Shown: positions 52,001 through 60,425, counted from the stretch's first letter. The stretch is 64,000 nt of DNA from MGIIa-L3 sp038125145 (GCA_038125145.1 JAYPDK010000001.1:6488-70487); one strand, 5' to 3'. Notes: generated from the sequence alone by a model not told the origin. Numbers and translations are program-made.

Positions 52001-53272
52001 GAGTTTGAACGAACGGATGCCCCAGCCTTCCATGGTGTGCCCCGTGGTGGAGTACGGTTGCGACCAATCGCTGTTGGTGTCCGCGGGTTGTGCACGGCAG
52101 AAGCCCCCGCTCGAACACGCCGGGTTCAAATCGAGGTTTGAATACCCGTAGACGCCTTGGTCGGAATCCAACGTCACCGCGACAGAAAAGTTCGCGAAGA
52201 CCTCCTCCATGGTGCGTCCGATCACCCCTGCGTTCCCGTTTGCTGGCGCGGCGGCCAACTTGGAAATCCCTGCACCGCCGGTGGCGCTGTCCTGCACCAA
52301 TTGCCTCATCGCAGGGCCACCGCCGAGGTGGTCGACGAGGTACATCATGAGCATGAAACCCGCGCCGTAGTCTGCGTTTCGCTGATTCCACCAGCGTACG
52401 GAGAGTTCGCTGGCTTGTGTCCATCCGTTCACGTGCCCGCGAAGCGTGCTGTCCGCGCCGAAGCAGAGGTAGATGGCCACGTCCGCGTTGCCTTCGTCGA
52501 TGTACAGGTTTTCGTACGGGTCGAGCGCGTTATGGAGCAGGTGTTGGAGTTCGTGCGCGATGATGGAACGGCCCCACGTCAAGGTGATGTCCGCGTAGTC
52601 CACGAAGACCATCTCGCCTTGGGACGCGAGGCTCGGAGCAAAGTAGCCGCCAATGTTGTACTGGCCGTCGATGTCGTACACGACGATTTCGACTTGGCAG
52701 TTGTTGTCGACGTCCGGCGGTGCGATGCCGCGGCCGTCGCCGTAATCCTTCCCGTAGTACGTGGTCAAGGTGGGATAGATCGTCTGGTCCCACGTCGAGG
52801 CGAGGTTCTGCAGCACCGTCGAACTCAGCGTCCGACCCGTCTGAACCAGAAATGCGACGCTGGCCGTGGTCTTCGCGACGGTCACGGAAATGCTTCCTCC
52901 CGAGGAAGGGACGTTGAATTGGTCCCCGACCACGTGTTGGGTGCACGCGCGACCGGAGGTGCTTGAGGAGGATTCGACAAGCCCAGGGCGGCCGGCTTCG
53001 ACCCATTGTTGGCGCAGGAAGGGGGTCGCCGACACCACAGGTTCGGATTCGTCAATGAGCAGGTACGGTCGGGCAAAGTCCCCTGTAAATCCATCAAGGG
53101 ATGCAGCCTCAACCCACTCGTCGGGCAGGCTTTCCGACGGTTGAGATTCTGAAGGCGGCTCGTTCCCTTCCGCGGGTGAAGCAGCAACGGTCGGCATCAC
53201 CGTGGTGGAGAGCAGCATGAGCATGGCCAGAGCCAGAGCCTTGTAGGAACGAGTGGAGCAGGATTCAGACAT
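49073..53272 (-). CDS. very large secreted metallopeptidase (M30/M6-like) with about six PKD domains and C-terminal anchor
   Basis: The 1,399-residue protein starts with a Sec signal (KALALAMLMLLSTTVMPTVAA). The gluzincin-type zinc site is HELQHLLH, with the third ligand in IDEGNADVA about 20 residues later. A beta-sandwich region follows, then about six PKD domains (for example YAWDFGDGETSG, WDWGDGSQDSG, YVWDFGDGSALV), and finally one membrane span (FLALVMTALILGWFVM) with a charged cytoplasmic tail. It is thus displayed on the cell surface. ATG at 53308, with GGAGGT 4 bases upstream, would extend the N-terminus by 12 residues. A small secreted protein is coupled downstream. It likely degrades extracellular protein. 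Confidence 0.85.
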   Translation of the reverse strand: MSESCSTRSYKALALAMLMLLSTTVMPTVAASPAEGNEPPSESQPSESLPDEWVEAASLDGFTGDFARPYLLIDESEPVVSATPFLRQQWVEAGRPGLVESSSSTSGRACTQHVVGDQFNVPSSGGSISVTVAKTTASVAFLVQTGRTLSSTVLQNLASTWDQTIYPTLTTYYGKDYGDGRGIAPPDVDNNCQVEIVVYDIDGQYNIGGYFAPSLASQGEMVFVDYADITLTWGRSIIAHELQHLLHNALDPYENLYIDEGNADVAIYLCFGADSTLRGHVNGWTQASELSVRWWNQRNADYGAGFMLMMYLVDHLGGGPAMRQLVQDSATGGAGISKLAAAPANGNAGVIGRTMEEVFANFSVAVTLDSDQGVYGYSNLDLNPACSSGGFCRAQPADTNSDWSQPYSTTGHTMEGWGIRSFKLTPGAASPAPLTLRVTGDRADFDGVVVTRAASDGLLTVTDLNFASSVATGLVPGFGNLTDEVWVIVWLASSAADCDYTSCGPSYPTGTIDLEAARITSPATIDTGNITTSDRDGDGLADTVQVDFDVLSNAFFEDLDVEVNVRDGTGAVVDGLTTRVDAGGGEAVTSSVWFTPNMDGLYSFDLTMRDVLGSRVDAVTSGVVNLSNMAPVADGNISSNRTLSWNDVAFAGDGFDAWGLSLENNTLPYFDAPVAYAWDFGDGETSGLKSPVRAYELLGEYNISLRVRDIGGRWSATDVMNITVVDDTEPTPVLAINNQVLGASISVMVDQRILFSAGRTTDNVPTPLLEFTWDWGDGSQDSGLGLYSADHAWTDIDGSNETFDLMLTVFDGVNTGVLNLTVVVNNRLPVQIEAGPIRTVTQTPTVMPLVFEDLDGTITTWSWSFPGGVHLGTGPVDRESDFNTVSAGTSQPTVAWERAGNYTVQVDVVDDDGGASTAVLAVIVENQRPTASFTVREASSTVSLDLLSTSILPDVPYIFDARSSSDPDGLVGDVSDLTFNWSFPDGTFQEVVQPRFSFTTPGTHRVTLVVVDADGTESAPRTVSFDVINPAPIIEVRILEAWLNGSIIDVSTPFNGDAGTTVLRRTFGNDGDTYAIPGTLLYFDSDGTRDGDARFEGRLVPLEPSSPDWNGLVDYVWDFGDGSALVHDASPWHAYAEPGIYTVTLTVRDGHLTGDVTRARFTVHVEAAPTIDLVLTPDDAIAGVGENLDVIVTWAEFDEDGSLCRDDDVNDGSMEDCDTLIMSGVTVKWDFDLDTDQNNDGDPTNDWVDPLSEDSFRTFGLWESPGRYTVRIVACDKTGQCDSRDVDVEVAPEATLPPSLSDFSREDWAAWFRSLGADAAVFLALVMTALILGWFVMRTPTEDEEEATKGAEAYADVERVEVNGMMGIDDHKAPPAPRILRKEERRDEASGYIRPLRRR

Positions 53273-53327
53273 GTCCACAACCACCGAATCGCCACACTGC
53301 GACGACATCAAGACCTCCCCGAGTATG

Positions 53328-53336
53328 GTATTTAAG
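53328..53336. promoter_or_regulatory. shared TATA-like element between M30-like and M28 peptidase genes
   Basis: The plus strand reads GTATTTAAG and the minus strand CTTAAATAC, so the same nine bases resemble a TATA box in both directions. The centre is 29 bases from the M28 ATG (53361) and 24 bases from the minus-strand ATG at 53308. It probably drives both genes. Confidence 0.55.
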
Positions 53337-53360
53337 CGTGGGCAGGCCACGCGTCACGGC

Positions 53361-54542
53361 ATGCTCCGCAGGCTTGTTCCCGTCCTGCTCTTGCTGATGC
53401 TTCCACACGTGGGGGCTACAGTTCCAGACAGGGAGACCTTGTGCACGGCTTGGCCAGACCTCGTGAGCGACGGTGATCGCATGAACGAAAGCATTGCTTG
53501 GCAGGTCAGCCTTGGCCCGCGGTTGCCGGACAGCGTTGCCTCGAAGGCGTTGCTGGCTTCCGTTGTCGAAAACAACAGTGGCTGGACGTTTCACCATGAC
53601 GTTCATCCGTTCTTGAACGGCAGCATGACGAACCTCATCGCTCAGTACACGCCTTCGGGCGTTGCACGAACGGACCATATCATCGCCCTCGGCGCCCACT
53701 ACGACACGCGTGACCGAGCGGAACGAGAGGCGGAGGAAGCGAACCAAACCCAACCGATTCCCGGTGCGAACGACGGGGCAAGCGGCGTCGCCGTCGTGCT
53801 CGAGATGATGCGACTTGTCCCCGCCATGGACCTCCCCCACCCGGTCATGGTGGTGCTCTTCGATGCCGAAGACCAAGGGCCAATGCCGGGCTTGGAAGGG
53901 AGCCGTCGATGGGCGGACAACCTCTCGCAGGAGGAGATCGGAAGCATCGACGCCTTCCTGCTGCTCGACATGGTGGGCGACGCGGACCTGAACCTCGCAA
54001 GGATCACCTCAAACTCGGATTCGGTTGCGGCCCCGATTCCTTCCCTTGCTGAAGCGGTTGGGCTGGTCGCAGGCACCACTGCGTGCGACGGCAGCGACGG
54101 CGAAGATGTCTACCAACACACAACGTCCACCAACATCATCGATGACCACATCAACACCCAAGCCGTCGGCATCCCTTCGGCCGTCATCATCGACCACCGG
54201 TACGGCGATGGCGCCACGCGCTTGGCCGATGGACACTGGCATACGCTGGGCGACACGCCGGACAAGGTCTCCGCGGAGAGCCTCGCGCACGTCGCGAGGT
54301 TGGTGGAACTCGGGCTTCGAACCGGCGCATGGCAAGCACCCGAGCCGATTGAGGAGGAACACACGACGACCGACATCAACGACCTGACCAACGAGGCGGT
54401 CGTTGCAGCCCCTTTGCTCGCCCTTGTGGCTGTGTGGACCGCGCTGGGTCTGTTATCAACAGCCTTCGTGGCCTCCATCGTCGTGCTTCGGCGCCTGAGG
54501 GGCTCCACCTCAACGAACGGGGCATGGAGCTGGGACGGCTGA
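53361..54542 (+). CDS. secreted M28-family zinc peptidase with C-terminal membrane anchor
   Basis: The 393-residue protein has a Sec signal (LVPVLLLLMLPHVGA) and an M28 domain with GAHYDTR (first zinc His and Asp region), GANDGASGVAVVLEM (bridging Asp), FDAEDQG (catalytic and zinc acids), LLLDMVGD and HTLGDTPD (last zinc His). The arrangement resembles aminopeptidases and glutaminyl cyclases. A C-terminal membrane span (LVAVWTALGLLSTAFVASIV) anchors it. The ATG lies just after the predicted transcription start from the shared TATA element. Upstream in-frame ATGs lie before that start. Confidence 0.88.
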   Translation: MLRRLVPVLLLLMLPHVGATVPDRETLCTAWPDLVSDGDRMNESIAWQVSLGPRLPDSVASKALLASVVENNSGWTFHHDVHPFLNGSMTNLIAQYTPSGVARTDHIIALGAHYDTRDRAEREAEEANQTQPIPGANDGASGVAVVLEMMRLVPAMDLPHPVMVVLFDAEDQGPMPGLEGSRRWADNLSQEEIGSIDAFLLLDMVGDADLNLARITSNSDSVAAPIPSLAEAVGLVAGTTACDGSDGEDVYQHTTSTNIIDDHINTQAVGIPSAVIIDHRYGDGATRLADGHWHTLGDTPDKVSAESLAHVARLVELGLRTGAWQAPEPIEEEHTTTDINDLTNEAVVAAPLLALVAVWTALGLLSTAFVASIVVLRRLRGSTSTNGAWSWDG

Positions 54543-54593
54543 AGTCTGGATGGCGCGAAGTGTCATAGACAACGGCGGCACGTCGGTCACCAG

Positions 54594-55472
54594 ATGGCTG
54601 ACCCCCACCGTGAAGCCAAACTCGCAGCGCTCCGGGAGCGCGTGCGCGACCAACTCGACGGCGAGGATGAGATGGTGGTCTCAGCCTCGGACGTCGAGGC
54701 GGCGGTGGTGCTTCATCCGAGCAACAAGCGATTCATGGACCTCGCACAGTGGGACGGGGCGCTTGATGACGGCACCGTTGCCGGCCTCCGTCGGTTTGCA
54801 TCGGTCGCCATCTTCCTTGGAAGCGCCCTTGGCATCCTTTCCGGCCTGTTGTTGCTGCAAGGAAACCCGGTGGATCTGCTGTCCACAGACCTGCTGTCAA
54901 GCGAACGGACGGTCGACCTTCGAATGCAGGTGCTTGAAGCCGAATCGGGTGCAGCGCTTGAGGATCTGACCATCGAATGGGTGGACCTTGAATCGGGGAC
55001 AGTGCTGCGGTCGACGACCACAGACGGGTACGGGTGGTTTCACCTTGAAGCCGTCTTGACCGAAGCGAGGCTCCTCCGTGTAAGCGGTGATGGCTACACG
55101 ACCGCAGAACTTGAACTGGTCCCGCAGTCCGCGGGGATGCCACCCATCACCCTCACGCCAGGGGACGGCGTGGAACGCATGGTCCTCGACGGTGGCGAGG
55201 ACAGGTGGACGCTCGATGATGCGGTTCGTCTCTCGACGACCATCGGCGTCCTGACGATTCTCTCTGGGGCGGTCGGTCTGATGGCGGGTGTCGAAGTGCG
55301 TCGAGCAGGACGGTACCGACGAACGCAATACCTCGCAGGACTTGCTTTGTTCAGCCGAGGCCTCATCGTCTTCGGACCTGCCCTCATCCTCGCAGGGATG
55401 ATTGCGACCTCCTTCGCCAAAAACCAGTTCGCCGACGTACGGGAGGGGCCGGATGTACCTGATTTCCGTTGA
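54594..55472 (+). CDS. membrane protein with carboxypeptidase-regulatory-like beta domain
   Basis: The 292-residue protein has one membrane span near residues 67-88, an extracytoplasmic beta-sandwich at about 106-190 with the regulatory-domain pattern (MQVLEAESGAALEDLTIEWV, TTTDGYGWFHLEAV), and two spans near 210-232 and 245-272. Such beta domains occur beside peptidases and bind or stabilise ligands. It is downstream of the M28 peptidase, and its 3' end overlaps the start of the thymidylate kinase gene by 20 bases. The family is not recognised. Confidence 0.65.
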   Translation: MADPHREAKLAALRERVRDQLDGEDEMVVSASDVEAAVVLHPSNKRFMDLAQWDGALDDGTVAGLRRFASVAIFLGSALGILSGLLLLQGNPVDLLSTDLLSSERTVDLRMQVLEAESGAALEDLTIEWVDLESGTVLRSTTTDGYGWFHLEAVLTEARLLRVSGDGYTTAELELVPQSAGMPPITLTPGDGVERMVLDGGEDRWTLDDAVRLSTTIGVLTILSGAVGLMAGVEVRRAGRYRRTQYLAGLALFSRGLIVFGPALILAGMIATSFAKNQFADVREGPDVPDFR

Positions 55473-56781
55473 AGGCGGGGACGGTTCCGGGAAAGGCGAG
55501 GCCGTGCGCCTCCTCACCGAGATCCTCGCCACCTACCCCTTCACCGAGGTCTGTGCCACGCACGAGCCACGCCGCCATGCGGAAGCCGGACAGCGAGCGC
55601 TGGCGGCCGTTCAACGTGGCGACCTGAGCCCTGCTGAAGAAGCCGCGCTCTTTGCGGAGGACCGGCTGGACCACACCGCGAGTTGGATCCTTCCTCGCCT
55701 GCGGCAAAGTGCCGTGGTCGTCTCAGACCGGAACATTCACTCTTCCCTGGTGTACCAAGGGGTTGTTGGGGAACTCGGCCTCGACGAAGTTGCTGCGCTG
55801 AACGAGGGCGCCGCAGTCCCAGACCTTGTCGTCTGGGTGGATTGCGACCCTGAACGGGCCATTCGTCGCATCCAACAAGGAACGCTCCGGATGACCAGCG
55901 ACAAACAGGAGTACTTCGAAACCACCGACATCCAACGCACCATCCGTGCAGGGTTCGCCGACCTGCTGTCGGGTGCCATCGCTCCTCCTCCCCCGTTTGA
56001 CGCCGCCGTGATTGCAGGACCGATCCTCAACGAAGGAGGCTTGGACGAACTTGAGCGTGCCCTCCGCCGCACCGTTCGGGAGTTCATGCGTCAGCGACCT
56101 GCGCCACTGAACGTGGACATGGACGAGGTCGACCTCGCCCACATCGGACGCTTGGTGGACCGCATGAGCGCGCAGCAACGCCTACCCGGGCTGGCGAAAA
56201 GCGAGGAATCGGTGCTGCACGGCTGGCTCGCCGGGGCCTCACCAGCGACGTGGATGGAACGCGCCGAAGCATCGTGGCCGGAACGGTCTGCCGCCGAACG
56301 GGACGTCCCTGGCCGCTACACGGCCCGTTCCTCATGGTGCGTTCTCGGCACGCTCTCGCTGATGGGCGGGCCGTGCGACGTGCGGAGGTTGTTCCATGCC
56401 CTCGGCCCGGTCCGGTTCCTGTCCAAGAGGCATGTGAACAGGATGGTTCGATGGATGATCGACGAAGGGTGGATTTTCCGTCAACAGAACGAGGTCAAGT
56501 TCACGGAGGGACAGATGTTTCGCTTGAGCGAGGACCACCTTGCGCAGGGCCGGCTCGCGATGGCGATGTGGCCCGTTCGTGAACGCCTCGAAGCATGGCG
56601 TGAAGCGCACCCTACGTCGGCGTGGGCCGGCGCCCTTCACCACCTCATCGAGGAGGACGAGGCTGGCATGGAGGACGTGTTGAAGCGCCTCAGCCTCCTC
56701 TCGAGCGGCCACGTCGGCTGCCCAGCACCAGAGGACGTCGAGCAACTTGAGGCGTGGTGGAGGCTTGAGCCTCCGGCGTGA
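55453..56781 (+). CDS. tmk: thymidylate kinase with long C-terminal extension
   Basis: The 442-residue protein has an N-terminal kinase (about residues 1-215) that phosphorylates dTMP: the P-loop is EGGDGSGKGEAVRLL, THEPRRHAEAG fits the substrate loop, and SDRNIHSSLVYQG corresponds to the DR(Y/F) motif, here DRN. Normal thymidylate kinases end near 200-210 residues. Here some 220 residues follow, including a winged-helix-like segment (RFLSKRHVNRMVRWMIDEGW) and helical, tryptophan-rich parts. The ATG at 55453 has GAGGGG upstream. The function of the extension is unknown. Confidence 0.85.
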   Translation: MYLISVEGGDGSGKGEAVRLLTEILATYPFTEVCATHEPRRHAEAGQRALAAVQRGDLSPAEEAALFAEDRLDHTASWILPRLRQSAVVVSDRNIHSSLVYQGVVGELGLDEVAALNEGAAVPDLVVWVDCDPERAIRRIQQGTLRMTSDKQEYFETTDIQRTIRAGFADLLSGAIAPPPPFDAAVIAGPILNEGGLDELERALRRTVREFMRQRPAPLNVDMDEVDLAHIGRLVDRMSAQQRLPGLAKSEESVLHGWLAGASPATWMERAEASWPERSAAERDVPGRYTARSSWCVLGTLSLMGGPCDVRRLFHALGPVRFLSKRHVNRMVRWMIDEGWIFRQQNEVKFTEGQMFRLSEDHLAQGRLAMAMWPVRERLEAWREAHPTSAWAGALHHLIEEDEAGMEDVLKRLSLLSSGHVGCPAPEDVEQLEAWWRLEPPA

Positions 56782-57528
56782 TCACTCCGCTTCCTGAACG
56801 GCGAAACGTGCTCCTCCGGGCAACGCGACCGAAGCGATGGTGGAAAGGTCGCCCGGGCGAGCGCTCAGCATCGCGCCCATCAGCACGCCAAGGCCGAAAC
56901 CAAAGGGCAGCCCGGTCACCATACGAAGCAACGCCGTCGACTCGTAAGCCGTCAGGAGTTGGACGAATCCATCGAGCCCGAGCGGCACCACGCACAAGGC
57001 TCCGAAGCCGTAGAAGGCAAGGGTGCGCCGCTGGTTCGCGTAGATGGCGTCCTGCCACGTCGATGGAAGGACCGAGAGCGTCGTATCGGTGATTGTCCAT
57101 CGGTTCACCAGCCTTGAGCGAAGCAAGGCACCTGCGACGACCAGCCCGGCAAGGATCCCAATGTCCCTCACACACATGGGCATCTGGTTGCCGTTCACCT
57201 CCCAGGAACGTTCGTGGAGCATGTGGCAATTCAGGTCTCCAAAAGCGTACACCATGGCATGAGCGAGCGGTAGGTTGCTCCATGCAAAGGCCTCCTCAGC
57301 GACGACCACCTGCTGGGTATCGTGGTCAAGGTGAGGTTGATTTCCATAACTGAGCGGACCATCGATGGTCGCGTAATCGATGGCGTTCGCCCGAGCACCA
57401 AGAGGAGGAACAGAGCCACTCGGTAGCGTCAGAGGAGCGACGACCATCGCCAGCAAGAGCCCGAGGCTGACGCAACACAGCATCGTTCCGACGCGTGCGG
57501 CGCGGGTCCCTCCATCGACTCGCGCCAT
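56782..57528 (-). CDS. DUF2085-type membrane protein
   Basis: The 248-residue protein has about five membrane spans and the DUF2085 signature: FGDLNCHMLHERSWEVNGNQ followed closely by CVRDIGILAG. The paired cysteines and histidine may bind a metal or participate in redox chemistry, but no role is established. It converges head-on with the thymidylate kinase gene, with adjacent stop codons. The N-terminus contains a signal-anchor. Confidence 0.75.
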   Translation of the reverse strand: MARVDGGTRAARVGTMLCCVSLGLLLAMVVAPLTLPSGSVPPLGARANAIDYATIDGPLSYGNQPHLDHDTQQVVVAEEAFAWSNLPLAHAMVYAFGDLNCHMLHERSWEVNGNQMPMCVRDIGILAGLVVAGALLRSRLVNRWTITDTTLSVLPSTWQDAIYANQRRTLAFYGFGALCVVPLGLDGFVQLLTAYESTALLRMVTGLPFGFGLGVLMGAMLSARPGDLSTIASVALPGGARFAVQEAE

Positions 57529-57602
57529 CCATAGATGCTCATTCTAGCGCTCAATGAACCTCTCGCCGGAAGGACGATGCCACACGCATCAATGGAACGT
57601 CG

Positions 57603-58202
57603 ATGGAGGCGAGGAGGAGCGAGGTGCTGTCCGGCGCCCTTCTTGGGGCCGGCTACGGGGCAACGGGAGCCTTCACCGCCTCGTTGATGGACGAACCCGC
57701 TCGTCTTGAGCGGCACCTCACCCTCACGCTGACGTCCTTCGCGCTGCTTCTCGTTTGCTTCTACATCCTGCTTCGACGGGCAGAGGCGGCTCGCCCGGTC
57801 GCCCTTCCTGCCTTGGATGTCCGGGGGACGCTGGCCAAGCACGATGAGGGGCGAGGGGCGTGGCGGCAGCTCAGCCACGTGCGCCAGGAAGCCGCCGGGT
57901 GGCGCGTGGACCTCCATGACCTTGAGCACGTTGAGGCCGTTGTCGACGACCTCGCAGAGATCGCCCAGCGGCACCACCTTCGTCTCGTCGTCGGGGACGG
58001 CACGGCACGCTCAGCCGACCCACGGCTCCGTCGCCGCGTCGAGGAACGGCTTCGGCTTCGGCTTGAACCAACACGCCTGCGCCACGGCCGAAGGACGTTG
58101 AGCACGCTGCCCACCGTCGCAATGCAACACGGAGGGAACCTCCGTCTCCCAACGCTGCTGATGACCCTCTCCATCGTCTTCGTCGGCCTGCTGTTGATGT
58201 GA
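57603..58202 (+). CDS. hypothetical membrane protein
   Basis: The 199-residue protein has membrane spans near residues 10-28, 42-58 and 180-198, with an arginine-rich soluble middle (DPRLRRRVEERLRLRLEP). The middle is helix-strand mixed (WRVDLHDLEHVEAVVDDLAE). No domain is recognised. It is encoded 40 bases before the M61 peptidase gene on the same strand and may be co-transcribed with it. Confidence 0.6.
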   Translation: MEARRSEVLSGALLGAGYGATGAFTASLMDEPARLERHLTLTLTSFALLLVCFYILLRRAEAARPVALPALDVRGTLAKHDEGRGAWRQLSHVRQEAAGWRVDLHDLEHVEAVVDDLAEIAQRHHLRLVVGDGTARSADPRLRRRVEERLRLRLEPTRLRHGRRTLSTLPTVAMQHGGNLRLPTLLMTLSIVFVGLLLM

Positions 58203-58242
58203 GCCGAGCAAGGACCTTAGGGCAGCCGGCCCACCTTCAAGC

Positions 58243-60015
58243 ATGGCTCGCATCCACCTTCATGCCGACGCCACGGAGGCACCCTCCCGCCGACTTCGAG
58301 CAACCACCGAGGTTCACGGGCCGTTCTCAAGCGGCCGGGTTGACCTTTCCTTTCCTCGATGGGTACCGGGCTCCTACATGCTTCGTGAGCAGGTGCAGTA
58401 CGTGGACAACATCGCTGCACACGACGACAACGGCGTTCCGCTGAAGGTCGTTCGCCCGGACCCACATTCCCTTCGCATTCGCGTGCCTGAAGGAGCCTCC
58501 TCCGTGCGTGTGGACTACGAAGTGCTCGGCATGGAGATGAGCGTCCGCTCCACCCACCTCGATGCATCGCACCTTCACCTCATGCCCCCCTTCACGTGGT
58601 ACCTTCCTGATGGCAAGCACGTCTGGGAGACCGGTGCAGAGGTGCACCTCCGCATTCCCGAATCCTGGACCCCGCACACGCAGCTTCGCAGCGTCGAAGG
58701 AACGCAAGGAATGCATCGCTTTGTGGCCGAGGACCGGGACGCGCTGCTTGACGGCATCATCGAAGCAAACGACGGCCCTGTCCGCCGTTTTGACGTGGAC
58801 GGGAGGCCACACGTGCTGACCGTCTGGGACAGCGGGGGGCTGCCTGTGAACGAAGGACGACTGGACGCCTTTGTCCGTGATGCGACCCTGATCGCCAAGG
58901 AGCACCATGCCCTGTTCGGGGTTCCAACCTTCGATCCCTACGTCATCGTCCTGCAGTTGACCGATGGAGCGCGAGGGGGCCTTGAACACACCGGGTCACA
59001 AACCTCGATGATGCCAAGGTCGTGCCTGACACCCGGTGAAAAAGCAGGGTACAGGGACCTCCTCAGCCTCTTCAGCCACGAATACGTGCACCAATGGAAC
59101 GTGAAACGCCTCCGGCCGAAAGCCTTCCTTGAGTACGACCTCTCACGCGAAGTACCAACCGACCTTTTGTGGTGGTTTGAAGGCGGTACCTCGTGGATCG
59201 GGGACCTCGTCTGCCTGCGTTCAGGGGCATGGACCGAACAAGACTGGAAGGACGAATTTGCCCTGAAACTTGCACGGCATCGACCACGGAACGGATGTGC
59301 TCATGAATCCCTGGCCGAATCCAGCGAAACCGCATGGATTCACCTGTACCGAGGCAACGCGTTCACGAGCGAACGACGCATCAGTTACTACCTGCAAGGC
59401 GAACTGGCCATGATGGCCCTCGACGTTGAACTGCGCCGACGCAGCCGAGGGACGCACGGCCTTGACGACGTGATGGCCACCGCGGTGCGGCTTCACGCCC
59501 GTGACGGTTCCGAACCAGGCGTTGACCACCGGAGGCTCCGGTCCTTGCTTACCTCCACGCCCGGCGGAAGGCGCCTTGGTACCACCATGGACCGGCTGAT
59601 GACCGAGCGTGCCCCCCCACCCGTGGAGGCGATGCTCGCGTCGCTCGGTTTGGTGCTCGAGGTGAAAGAAGCCAACGACGACGAACATGGAGGGTGGCTG
59701 GGCATCGCACTGCGCACCGACGGCACAAGCATCCGTGTCGCTTCGCATCATGACGGCTCCCCGCTGCGCGACGTCGTGCAACCAGGCGACGAACTCATCG
59801 CGGTGGACGGTCAACGGATCACGGCCAGCGACGACCTTCGACGAGCCCTCGCCGGCCGTGGTGGTTCGACCGTGGAGGTGCTCTATAGCCACGAGGGCGC
59901 GGTCGCATCCGCCAACGTCACGCTTGGGCTCGCCTCCCAGCATGCCCCGGTGGTGATCGGGGGCCGTGGCAACAGCCTGTGGCGTCGCATCACGGCCAGC
60001 CGGCAGGATGCCTGA
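58243..60015 (+). CDS. M61 glycyl aminopeptidase-like metallopeptidase with PDZ domain
   Basis: The 590-residue peptidase has an N-terminal beta domain (FPRWVPGSYMLREQ is the family signature), the zinc site HEYVHQWNVKRLRP, the distal zinc ligand in WWFEGGTSW, and a C-terminal PDZ domain (about residues 465-575, VVQPGDELIAVDGQRI). No signal peptide is present, so it probably works in the cytoplasm on imported peptides, unlike the secreted peptidases at 49-54 kb. Its 3' end overlaps the convergent SerK-like gene by 26 bases. Confidence 0.92.
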   Translation: MARIHLHADATEAPSRRLRATTEVHGPFSSGRVDLSFPRWVPGSYMLREQVQYVDNIAAHDDNGVPLKVVRPDPHSLRIRVPEGASSVRVDYEVLGMEMSVRSTHLDASHLHLMPPFTWYLPDGKHVWETGAEVHLRIPESWTPHTQLRSVEGTQGMHRFVAEDRDALLDGIIEANDGPVRRFDVDGRPHVLTVWDSGGLPVNEGRLDAFVRDATLIAKEHHALFGVPTFDPYVIVLQLTDGARGGLEHTGSQTSMMPRSCLTPGEKAGYRDLLSLFSHEYVHQWNVKRLRPKAFLEYDLSREVPTDLLWWFEGGTSWIGDLVCLRSGAWTEQDWKDEFALKLARHRPRNGCAHESLAESSETAWIHLYRGNAFTSERRISYYLQGELAMMALDVELRRRSRGTHGLDDVMATAVRLHARDGSEPGVDHRRLRSLLTSTPGGRRLGTTMDRLMTERAPPPVEAMLASLGLVLEVKEANDDEHGGWLGIALRTDGTSIRVASHHDGSPLRDVVQPGDELIAVDGQRITASDDLRRALAGRGGSTVEVLYSHEGAVASANVTLGLASQHAPVVIGGRGNSLWRRITASRQDA

Positions 60016-60394
60016 GCCAATCGAGGGGGACATCGCACGCCACGTCCAGCGGGCTGAGGTCATGCATCGTGCTCCGAGGCGCCATCAGCACTCCGGAAAG
60101 CGCCGCCTCCACCACCGTCGCCGGGTCGATGGGAACGGAGGTGGAACGCCAGACGACGGGCACCTTCGCAGCCTCAACGACAACGACCGGCACCCGGAGC
60201 AAGCCCAGGCGATGCGCCACAGCCAGGCGATGATGGCCGTCAAGCACGACGCCGTGCTCGTGTTCGACGACGATTCGTCGACGCACCCTGCCCCAACGCA
60301 CGTGGATGTGAAGGGAATCCCGAACCTTCCGTTCCTTGACCCGCTCATGCGGGCGAAGGGCGGTCAGCGGCAGCAGGGTCGCGCCAATCTGCAC
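59990..60394 (-). CDS. SerK/ParB-like protein
   Basis: The 134-residue protein has the ParB/SerK fold core: RPHERV, then GVVLDGHHRLAVAHRLGLLR, then VPVVVVE, and near the end VVWRSTSVPID and APRSTMHDL, resembling the final motif of archaeal free-serine kinases. SerK phosphorylates serine with ADP, but those enzymes are about 240 residues long, so this is a minimal version whose activity is uncertain. The GTG start at 60394 lies 26 bases from the centre of a TATA-like element, suggesting a leaderless mRNA. It is divergent from the CCA-enzyme gene. Confidence 0.65.
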   Translation of the reverse strand: MQIGATLLPLTALRPHERVKERKVRDSLHIHVRWGRVRRRIVVEHEHGVVLDGHHRLAVAHRLGLLRVPVVVVEAAKVPVVWRSTSVPIDPATVVEAALSGVLMAPRSTMHDLSPLDVACDVPLDWLRHPAGWP

Positions 60395-60413
60395 GTCACG
60401 ACCCCAAACCGCT

Positions 60414-60425
60414 GCGATAAGGATA
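60414..60425. promoter_or_regulatory. shared TATA-like element between SerK-like and CCA-enzyme genes
   Basis: The plus strand reads GCGATAAGGATA, and the minus strand reads TATCCTTATCGC. On the minus strand the spacing places transcription start exactly at the SerK-like GTG (60394). On the plus strand a start near 60446 would precede a GGGAGGA ribosome-binding sequence and the ATG at 60465. Confidence 0.45.
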
